From contig JACNJP010000170.1 in the NCBI GenBank assembly GCA_014382465.1, positions 1 through 15,868 of the forward strand: a stretch of DNA of 15,868 bases. Reading direction: 5' to 3'. Origin of the DNA: Planctomycetota bacterium (GTDB taxonomy: Bacteria; Planctomycetota; UBA1135). Of the stretch, positions 7,307 through 15,500 are shown in pieces (within the stretch, counting starts at the first letter, position 1; each line of letters opens with the position of its first letter). The translations under genes were made by a program, and so were the position numbers. The notes under the pieces were generated by a model that saw only the letters and a list, made by a program, of their open reading frames with translations, did not search any database and was not told the origin of the DNA.

Positions 7307-8268
7307 TAGAGCGTCGCGAGGAATGCGACGAGGCTCTGGACCTGGGAGGGGTCGAGTTCGGCGCCGGTCTGGTGGAGGGCCATGCGGCGGACTATCTCGC
7401 TGAGGTCGGCGATCGAGCCGTCGTGCAGGTAGGGGGCCGTCTGGGTGATCAGGCGCAGGCTCGGCACCTTGAAGTAGTGGAGGTCGCTCTCCTTGCCGGT
7501 GGCCTCCTTGCGGCCTTCGTCGGCCAGGTCGGTCCAGGCCTTCACCAACCCGAGCTTCTGGAACATGCCGCCGCCGAAGTAGGGGCCGACGTGGCAGGCG
7601 GTGCAGCCTGAATCCAGGAAGGTGTTGAGACCCGCGAGCTCAGCGTCGGTCAGGGCGTCGTCGTCGCCGGCCAGGAAGTCGTCCCAGCGGCCGGGCTTGA
7701 GCAGGCCGCGCTCGAAGGCGCCGATCGCCCGCCCGAGGTTGTCGTAGGTCAGCGGATCGCTCTCGCCGGGGAAGGCGGCGGCGAAGCCCTCGACGTACTC
7801 CGGGATCCCCTTCAGCTTGGCCACGACAGCCTCGGCGCTCGGCATCGCCATCTCAACCGGGTTCAGGATCGGCCCCTTGGCCTGCTCCTCGACGTCGGCG
7901 GCGCGGCCGTCCCAGAACTGGGCGAAGTGACCGGCGGCGTGGAACACGGTCGGCGAATTGCGGCCGCCCAGCTGGCCGTCGACGCCCTCCGAGAAGCGCT
8001 CGCCATCGACCCCGCCGGTCTCCAGGTCGTGGCAAGAGTTGCAGGAAACGGTGTCGTCGGCGGACAAGCGCTTGTCGTGGTAGAGCGTCTCGCCCAGTTC
8101 GACGAGGTCGTCGCTCGGCATCCCCGTGTCGGGATGGGTCATGTGCGCCGGCAGCGAGCCGAAGAGGCTCAGCCGGGCGCGGTCGACGCCGCCGTTGTCC
8201 CCGCCGCAGGCGGGCAGGAGAGCGGTCGCCGGGAAAAGCAGCGAGAGGAGGAGGGCGGGCTTCTTCAT
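7306..8268 (-). CDS. Di-heme cytochrome c peroxidase lipoprotein (first of two paralogs)
   Basis: The product is 320 residues. The frame also holds an ATG at 8298, but the one at 8268 directly starts a lipoprotein signal (MKKPALLLSLL, then LLPAC, Cys21), so I prefer it. Two heme c sites are present: CNSCH (76-80) and CTACH (222-226). Other hallmarks of the bacterial CcpA/MauG family are present: FWDGRA with Trp119, the acidic-Met motif NPVEM (136-140), VPSLR, TAPYLHDGS (278-285) and HQTG (299-302). By family knowledge it reduces hydrogen peroxide to water using electrons from a small c-type cytochrome or similar donor; MauG-like oxidation of other substrates is possible. It should be lipid-anchored facing the periplasm. 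It follows the second paralog by 103 bases on the same strand, probably in one transcript. A palindromic repeat touches its stop codon. It converges on the 2-oxoglutarate dehydrogenase gene. Confidence 0.93.
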   Translation of the reverse strand: MKKPALLLSLLFPATALLPACGGDNGGVDRARLSLFGSLPAHMTHPDTGMPSDDLVELGETLYHDKRLSADDTVSCNSCHDLETGGVDGERFSEGVDGQLGGRNSPTVFHAAGHFAQFWDGRAADVEEQAKGPILNPVEMAMPSAEAVVAKLKGIPEYVEGFAAAFPGESDPLTYDNLGRAIGAFERGLLKPGRWDDFLAGDDDALTDAELAGLNTFLDSGCTACHVGPYFGGGMFQKLGLVKAWTDLADEGRKEATGKESDLHYFKVPSLRLITQTAPYLHDGSIADLSEIVRRMALHQTGAELDPSQVQSLVAFLATL

Positions 8269-8335
8269 GCGGGGATCACCACGGGCGGTCCAGGTCATCC
8301 CTAAGCCGCGTCCGCCACGACCCCAACGAGAAACC

Positions 8336-8372
8336 GGGGTCGTACCTCCAATAACAATCGATGTACGACCCC
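8336..8372 (-). repeat. Second copy of the REP-like 37-nt inverted-end repeat
   Basis: GGGGTCGTAC (8336-8345) and GTACGACCCC (8363-8372) form a perfect 10-bp inverted repeat around a 17-base core. The whole unit matches 7270-7306 at 33 of 37 positions, with identical ends and 13 of 17 core bases. As in the first copy, its last base (8372) is the final base of a minus-strand TAG stop codon, here that of the upstream peroxidase paralog. It lies in the gap between the two peroxidase genes, where it could fold in the mRNA and adjust relative expression. Confidence 0.8.
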
Positions 8373-9340
8373 TAAAGGCTGTTCAGCCAGGTGACGATGT
8401 CTGCGGTTTCTTGGGGGCTGAGTTCGACGCCGAGTTGGTGCTGGGCCATGAGGCGGACCATCTCGCCGAGGTCGGGGTACTGGCCGGCGTGACCGTAGGG
8501 GGCGGTCTCGTAGAGGCCGCGCAGCGGTGCGGTGCGGAACATGCCCTCGTCGGAGCTGTCGCCGGTCACCAACATCCTCCCGGAGTCTTCCAGGTCGGGC
8601 CATTCCTCGGCCATTCCGAGCTGTTGGAAATCGTCGCCGCCGAAGGAAGGACCGGTGTGGCACATGGCGCAACCGGCCTCGAGGAAGCTGTTGAAGCCGC
8701 GCCGCTCGGGGTCGCCGAGGGCGGATGGTTCACCGCCGAGGAAACGGTCCCAGCGGCTCCGGCGCACCAGAGTGCGCTGGTAGGCCCCCAGGGCGGCGGC
8801 GATCTCGGCCAGGCTGCGCTCCCCGCCGGCGGCGCCGACCAGGGCCTCCTCGTCGGCGAAACCGGTCGCCCAGTCGTCGAGCAGGTGGAGCGCGGTGAAT
8901 CCCTCGAGCGTCGCGGCCCGGCCGTCCCAGCCGAAGGTGGCGTAGCTGGCGACGTTCCACAAGCTCGGGGCATTGCGTCGGGAAGTCGCGCCGCCGGGGC
9001 CGACCGACAGCGCCCGGCCGTCGTCTCCCCCCTCATCCGGGTCGTGGCAGCTGGCACAGGAGACGCTGCCGTCGGCGGACAGGCCGGTGGACTGGAACAG
9101 CGCCCTCCCGAGCTCCACCAGCTCCGCGGAAGCCGGACCGTCCGGTCCCGGGAAAGTGGTCGCCAACGGCGGGAAGCCCTCCAGCGCGTCGAGGTCCACC
9201 TCCACGGTCGGCGCCGCCGCCTCGGCCACGACGCTTCCCTCGGCGGCGGGCTCCTCCCCGCCGCACGAGGCGGCCATGAGCAGGCTGACCCCGAGCAGGG
9301 GTCGGATCAGGAAGGGCAGGACGGTCGCGGGTTCACTCAT
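8372..9340 (-). CDS. Di-heme cytochrome c peroxidase-like lipoprotein (second, divergent paralog)
   Basis: The product is 322 residues. The ATG at 9340 has a good ribosome binding site. The signal segment ends in MAASC with Cys26 as the likely lipidated residue. Heme c sites are CASCH (95-99) and CAMCH (224-228), and the fold hallmarks GWDGRA (Trp138), TAPYGHAG (279-286) and HQLG (301-304) are present. It aligns along its length with the neighbouring peroxidase: 25 of the last 55 residues are identical by hand alignment. Two differences stand out. The segment that holds NPVEM and about 25 following residues in the neighbour is replaced by a shorter stretch without that motif (HLLDDWATGFADEE). 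The neighbour's HDG is HAG here. In characterised bacterial peroxidases the Glu of that motif belongs to the high-spin heme site, so peroxidase activity may be altered or lost. Electron transfer or MauG-like chemistry are alternatives. It is the first gene of the pair and diverges from the macroglobulin-like gene. Confidence 0.9.
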   Translation of the reverse strand: MSEPATVLPFLIRPLLGVSLLMAASCGGEEPAAEGSVVAEAAAPTVEVDLDALEGFPPLATTFPGPDGPASAELVELGRALFQSTGLSADGSVSCASCHDPDEGGDDGRALSVGPGGATSRRNAPSLWNVASYATFGWDGRAATLEGFTALHLLDDWATGFADEEALVGAAGGERSLAEIAAALGAYQRTLVRRSRWDRFLGGEPSALGDPERRGFNSFLEAGCAMCHTGPSFGGDDFQQLGMAEEWPDLEDSGRMLVTGDSSDEGMFRTAPLRGLYETAPYGHAGQYPDLGEMVRLMAQHQLGVELSPQETADIVTWLNSL

Positions 9341-9528
9341 GGCAGGCTCCAGGACCGATTCTGACCGGCCCGGCTCGGGGAGGGAATCCCTAGGACCGAT
9401 CCCCGCAGGGATCCAACCGCGGGTTCGATGTCCGCCAAGCGCCGCCTGGATGGCGTCGTTGTCCGATCGAACTCCTCGTAGGGTGGTGCGTTGGGATGAC
9501 GCCGCACCCGCGGCTCCCGGATCCGACC
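9341..9528. promoter_or_regulatory. Divergent promoter region between peroxidase and macroglobulin-like genes
   Basis: These 188 bases must carry the promoters of two oppositely directed genes unless transcription enters from outside the window. Candidate control elements are a hairpin GATCCC-CGCA-GGGATC (9398-9413), a 7-bp inverted repeat GTTCGAT (9423-9429) / ATCGAAC (9466-9472), and a direct repeat AGGACCGAT (9351-9359 and 9392-9400). I cannot assign a -10/-35 pair with confidence. Confidence 0.4.
9347..9354 (-). promoter_or_regulatory. Ribosome binding site of the upstream peroxidase gene
   Basis: Read on the minus strand, TCCTGGAG ends six bases before the ATG at 9340. The GGAG core at this spacing supports that start. 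Most other genes in the window show no comparably clear site. Confidence 0.55.
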
Positions 9529-12500
9529 ATGCGCAGACTGCCGACCCTCGTTCCGTTCCTGACCTTGGCCCTTTTGTCGCTCGCTCCGGCCGCCGCCAGC
9601 CTCGCCCAGGAGCCTGAGCCCCAAGCGCAAGACTCGGTCCTGAAAGAGCTTCCGGTGGTTCCGGAGACCCTGCGCGTGGCCATGCTGCACGGCCGGCACG
9701 AGGACGCCCGCCGGATCCTCAAGGACTTCCTCGCCAGCGAACCCGAGCTCGCCGACCTGTGGCTCTACCTCGACGCCCTGGTGCAGGAGCGCTCCGGCGC
9801 CCTCCGCCCGGCGCTGGACGGCTACCGGCGGGTGGAAGCCGAGCACCCCGCTTCTCCCTGGGCCACCAAGGCCCGCTTCCACCGCGCCGACCTGCACGGC
9901 CGGCTCGGCGAATGGGCCGATGCCGAACGGATCTGGGAGCAGGCGGCGCGCGACCTGCGGTCGGAAGGGCGGCAGGGCGAACTGGCTCGGATCTACCTGG
10001 ACATCGCCGACGAGCTCTCGACCGCGGCGGCCGACGCCCAGCCCGGCGACCGGACGCTCGACTACCCGCGCGCCGCGGCCATCTACACCAAGGTCCTCGA
10101 GCTCGAAGCGCCCGCCGCCGACCGCGAGGAGGCCCGCTACCGGTACGCCTGGTGCGTCGAGCAGGGCGGCGACTGGAACCGCACCGCGCAGGCCTACGCC
10201 CTCTACCTCGAGGAGTTCGAGCCGGGCGGGAAGCGGGTCTTCGAAGCCCGCTTCCGCCGGGGGAACGCCCTCATGCTCAGCGGCAACAAGGCCGAGGCGC
10301 GGCGGGTTTTCGAGGATCTCTCGGCCGCCTTGAGCCAGGCCTTCGCGGGCGCCGGCGCCCACGCCCCGCTCTTCGCCGGCGCCGACGCCGCCCAGCGAAC
10401 CGCCTGGCGCGAACTGGCCGGCGACGCCGACTTCGCCCGCGCCCACACCTTCGTCGAGGACGACCTCGAGTCGCGGCGCGCGATCAGCGCCTTGGACGCC
10501 TTCCTGACGGTCCACCCGGACCACCCGCGGACCCCCGACGCCGCCTTCGAGAAGGCCGGCCGGGCCTTCCGCCGCGGCTGGGACGAAGAAGCGGTCAGCG
10601 CCTTCGACGCCTTCCTCGCCCGCGACCCGCGCGCCACCGAGGTCGTCGAGGATCGCGAGCGCGAGGCCCGCCTGCGCCAGAGCGGCCTCTACTCCAAGGG
10701 CCAGGTGCTCCACCGCCAAGGGCGCTTCGAGCAGGCGATCGCCGTCTACCTCGACTACACCGGTCGCTACCCCAACGGGCCCGACTGGGCGGCGGCCCAG
10801 CAGGGCATGGTCGACGCCGAGTACCAGATCGGCACGTCGCTGCGCGAGCGCGGCGAGTGGCAGCCGGCCCGCGACGCCTGGAACCGCTTCCTCGCCGGCC
10901 ACCCGCTCGACCACCGCGCCCTCCAGACCATGTACTCGCTAGGAGAGCTCCACGCCGAGGAGGCGGCCGAGCTGGCGAAGGACAGCCCCCAGCGCCAGGC
11001 CTCCTTCCACGCGGCCATCGCCGAGTGGCGCAAGCTGCTGGAGAAGTACCCCACCTCCGCCGAGGCGTCGATGGCGATCTACCGCACCGGCGAGCTGTTC
11101 GAGACCGAGCTGCTCGACCTCGAGCAGGCGATCCAGTCCTACCGCAAGTGCGACTTCGGGCCGATGGCCGGCGAGGCGCGCATGAAGCTGGTGGTGATGA
11201 CGCGGCCGCACCTGGCGGTCCGCACGCCGCGCTCGTGGCGCAGCGACGAGGCCGCCGCGCTGACCCTCGACACGCGCAACGTCGACAGCGTGCTGGTGCA
11301 GGTCTATCCGCTCGATCTCGAGGCCTACTTCCGCAAGCACCTGACCCACACGCGCGTCGAGGACCTGGACCTCGACCTGATCGCGCCGGAGATGGAATTC
11401 CAGCTTCCGGTGGAGGGCGCCGCCGACTACCTGCCGCTCGAGAACCAGGTCGTGCTCCCGGTCGAGGGCCCCGGCGTCTGGGCGGTGGCGGTGTCGGCCG
11501 GGAAGCTCCGCGCCACCACCCTGGTGGTGCGCAGCGACGTCGACGTGATCCTCAAGAGCTCGCGCCGGGAGGTCTTCGCCTACGCCCAGGACATGCGGCT
11601 CCAGGAGCCCGCGGCGGGCGTCAGCGTGCTGCTGGCCCTGCCCGGCGCCGACGGCGCGCCGGAGTTCCACGAGCTGACCACCGGCGCCGACGGCGTCGCC
11701 CGGCTGCGGCTGGAGCGGCTGCGCGACGTCGACTGGCTGCGGATGTTCGCCGCCCGCGACGGACACTGCGCCTCCAACGGCCTCAGCCTCGGCGGCCTGG
11801 ACCTGGCGCGCGGCCTGAGCGCCCGCGGACTGGTCTACACCGACCGGCCGGCCTACCGCCCCGGCACCGAGGTGAGCTGGCGGGCGGTGCTGCGGCACGT
11901 CGAGGCCGGCTCCTATGCGGTGCGCGAAGGGAGCCCGGTGAGCTGGCGCGTGATCGACGCCCAGGGCCGGGTGCTGCGGCTCGGCGAGGCTTCGCTGAGC
12001 TCCTTCGGCACCGTCCACGGCGCCTTCGAGCTGCCGGAGCACGCGGCAGTCGGCGACTACCGCCTCGAGTGCCAGGCCGCCGAGGACCTGCTGGTGCAGG
12101 GCCGCTTCACCGTGGCCGAGTACCAGCTCCCCAAGGTCCAGCTCAGCGCCCGGCCCGAGTCGCCGGTGATCTACCGCGGCGAGGACGCCGTGATTGCCTT
12201 CGAGGCCGCCTGGGCCTACGGCGAGCCGGTGGCCGGCGCCCTGCTCGAGGTGTCGCTGCCCGACGGCCGCCGCGAGAGCCTCCGGACCGACGACGACGGC
12301 CGCGCCGAGCTGCGCTTCCCGACCCGCGACATGGCCGAGGAGCGCGGGCTCTCCTTCCACGCGGTCCTGCCCGAGGAGGGCGCGGCCGCCCAGGCGCAGG
12401 TCTGGCTGGCCACCCGCGGCTTCAGCGCCGCGGTGTCGCTGCGGCGCGACGTCGTCCTGGCCGGCGAGTCCTTCCCGGTGACGGTGACCACCACCGCCGC

Positions 12501-15500
12501 GTCCGGCGAGCCGGTCGGCCGCGACCTGCGGCTGGAGGTCCTGCTGCGGAAGTCGGAGCGCGGCCGCTGGAGCGAGACGCGGGTCCAGAGCCACGCGCTG
12601 AAGACCGCCGAGGAGGACGGCGCCGGCTCGCTCAACCTGGCCGTGGCCGACGGCGGCAGCTACCTGCTGCGGGCCTTCGGCGAGGACCGCTTCGGCAACA
12701 CCATCGTCGCCGAGCAGGCGGTGTTCGTCTCCGGCAAGGACGACGACGTCAAGCTGCGGCTGCTGGTCGACGACGCCGAGCTCGAGGTCGGCGAGACGCT
12801 GCGGGCGGCCCTGCACAACCGCGCCGGCGCCGGATTGGCGCTGCTGACCTTCGAGGGCGAGGAGATCCTCGGCTACCGGATCGTGCGGCTCGGCGCGGGC
12901 ACCAACACGCTGGCGCTGGAGATCGGCCACGACCACTTCCCGAACTTCTCGGTGTCGGCGGCGATGATGCGCGGCGACGAGTTCTTCCAGGCGCGGGCCG
13001 AGTTCCGGGTCAGCCGCGAGCTGCGGGTGGCGATCGAACCGGAGCGCGAGGTCTACGCCCCCGGCGAGCTGGCCTACGTCGGCATTCACGTCACCGACCA
13101 GCTCGGGCGGCCGGTCTCGGCCGAGGTGTCGCTGGGGGTGGTGGACGACACCCTCTACGACCTGTTCGCCGACCCGACGCCGGCGCTGCGGCCCTTCTTC
13201 GAGCAGGGCACCTGGCGCGAGGCCGCGCTGCGGACCGAGACGAGCTGCACCTTCCGCTACGCAGGGGTCACCCGCGAGATCGCCTCGGCGGTGATCGAGG
13301 AGGCTGAGCGCCTGGTGGAGCAGTACCTGATGGAGACCGAGCTCGCGGCCGGGCTCGAGGAGCTGAGCAAGGCGGCGCGGCGCGGCAAGACCTACCGCGG
13401 CCCGGGGGACATCCCCCTTCCCGAAGGCGGGGGAGGCCGGCCCAGCGCCCCCGGGACGCCCCCGACGCCAGGCTTGGCGGGCCAGCTGCGGCAGCTCGGC
13501 TACGTCGCCGACGAGCCGTTCTCGGACTCGGCGATCGGCATGGGCGGCGGCGCCGGCGGCCGCTTCGGCGGCCGCGGCGGCAACAAGCGCCTGTCCGCCG
13601 GAGAGCCGCTGGGCTCCCCCGCCGAGACCGCCTTCTGGGCGCCGGCGGTGGTCACTGACGCCGACGGCCGCGCCCGCGTGCGCTTCGAGGTGCCGGCCAT
13701 CAGCACGCGCTGGCGGCTGACCGCCCGCGGCGTGGGTGACGGCACGCTGCTCGGCGAGCAGCGGGTCGAGGTCATCTCGCGCGCCGACTTCTTCGTCGAG
13801 CTGCGGACGCCGGCGGCGCTGGTCGAAGGCGACCGCCCGCGCTTCCTCGCCCGGGTGCACAACCTTACCGGGCTCGAAGGCAGCGCCAGCCTGAAGCTGC
13901 GGATCGGCGAGGGGGACGCCATGGTCGTGATGCCGGCGCAGGTCGAGCTCGCGGCGTCTTCGGTCGCCGAGGTGGTCTTCCCGGCCACCGGGCCGCTCCC
14001 CGCCTCCGGCGAGCTCCGGGTGGCGCTGGAGGGCACCGCCGTCTACGACGCCGGCAGCGAGCTGCGCGACGGCGTCGCCCGCTCGCTGAAGGTGCGGCCC
14101 TGGGGCATCGAGGTGGCGGACGCGGCCTCCGGCATGCTCAGCGACCGCCAGCTGATCGAGCTGGAGCTGCCGGCCACCGCCGCGCGCCTCGGCCGCCTGG
14201 AGCTGTTCGTCGGCCACGGCATCGGCCGGCTGCTGATCGACGAGGCGCTCGGCGGTGCCGGGCCGATGCGGAGGTCCGGCTGGACCGGCGGCCGCCCCTC
14301 GACCCTGGCGGACTTCGCCAGCCAGCTCCTCGGCGTGGCGGCGGTCCTCGAGCAATTGGAGCGCGGCGGACGCGGCGGCGTCGCCGAGTACGCCCAGCTC
14401 CGCGCCCGCGCCGAGAGCCTGGCGGCCGCCCTGATCGCCGCCCAGCGGGCGGACGGCGGCTGGTCCTGGGCCGAGGGCTCCTCCGGCTCCTCGCCGGAGA
14501 CATCCTGCGACGCCATGCTCGCCCTGGCCCGCGCCCGGCGCGCCGGAGTGGTGGTCCCGGCCAAGAGCCTCGACGACGGCCTGGCTTACCTCGACGGCGC
14601 CTTCCGCGCGGTCCGCCAGCAGGCCCTCGAGCTGAAGGCGATGCTGGTCCACGCCAAGGCCGCCCACGGCCGCCACGACTTCGCCGCCGCCAACGCGCTC
14701 CACCGCGAGCGCGGCGGCATGTCGCCGGCGGCGCTGGCGCACACCGCCCTCGCTCTGGTGGCCATGGACCGCAAGCCGATGGCCGCCGAGACCGCCGGGC
14801 TCCTGGCCGCCAAGCTCGGGGCCGGCCACGGCCGCTGCCCGGTGGACGGCAACCTGGCGTGGAACCGCTCGCCGCTGGAGATGACCGCGCTGGCGCTGAT
14901 GGCGCTGCAGGCCTCGCTGCCGGACGGCGATGCGGCGAACCTGGCCGCCGAATTCCTGCTCTCCCACCGGCCGTGGTCGCCGGCGCGGGCGCGCGGTTGG
15001 GCGGTGGCCGCCCTGGCCGAGCGCGAGGCCTCGGTGGTCCCGTCGGCGGAGCGGCTCGAATTGTCGGTGAAGATCGGCGACAGCGAGCCGCAGCTCTTCG
15101 AGCTCGGGGCCGAGACCAGCGGCGTCCGGCTCGACCACGCGCTGGCGGCGGGCGCCACGCGGGTCAAGGTCGAGCTGTCGGTCCGCGGACGCGGCCGGCC
15201 GCACTACGCAGCGGTCCTGCGCGGCTTCACCGACGAGCTCGGCGAACGCAAGGAGAACCGCTTCCGGGTCACCCGCCACGACTTCCTGGCGGCGACGCCG
15301 CGCTACCGAGGCCACGAGCTGCCGACCGGCTTCGCGGTGCTGTTGGACAGCGGGGACCGCTGGACCAACCAGCTCACGGAATTGCCGCTCGGCGGCCTGG
15401 CGCGGGTGGCGGTGGAGTTCTACCGCAGCTACACCAGCGGCGAGCCGGTCGAGGAGCGCGACTTCCTGGTGCTCGAGGTGCCCCTGCCGGCCGGCGCGCG

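Noticed and set aside
3562..7611. A long plus-strand frame overlapping the same gene and running past it
   Set aside because: It is Arg/Gly/Ala/Pro-rich throughout, lacks any known motif and crosses the palindrome and the 3' end of the opposing peroxidase gene. It is a frame shadow.
8269..8298. Ten-residue N-terminal extension of the first peroxidase
   Set aside because: An in-frame ATG at 8298 exists, but it places charged residues before a complete lipoprotein signal that starts at 8268.
7246..8372. CRISPR-like array
   Set aside because: There are only two repeat units about 1 kb apart with a complete gene between them, and no regular spacers.
9759..13307. A long plus-strand frame within the macroglobulin-like gene
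   Set aside because: It is the wrong frame. The frame starting at 9529 gives the signal peptide, TPR-like repeats and MG2 hallmark and continues to the window end.
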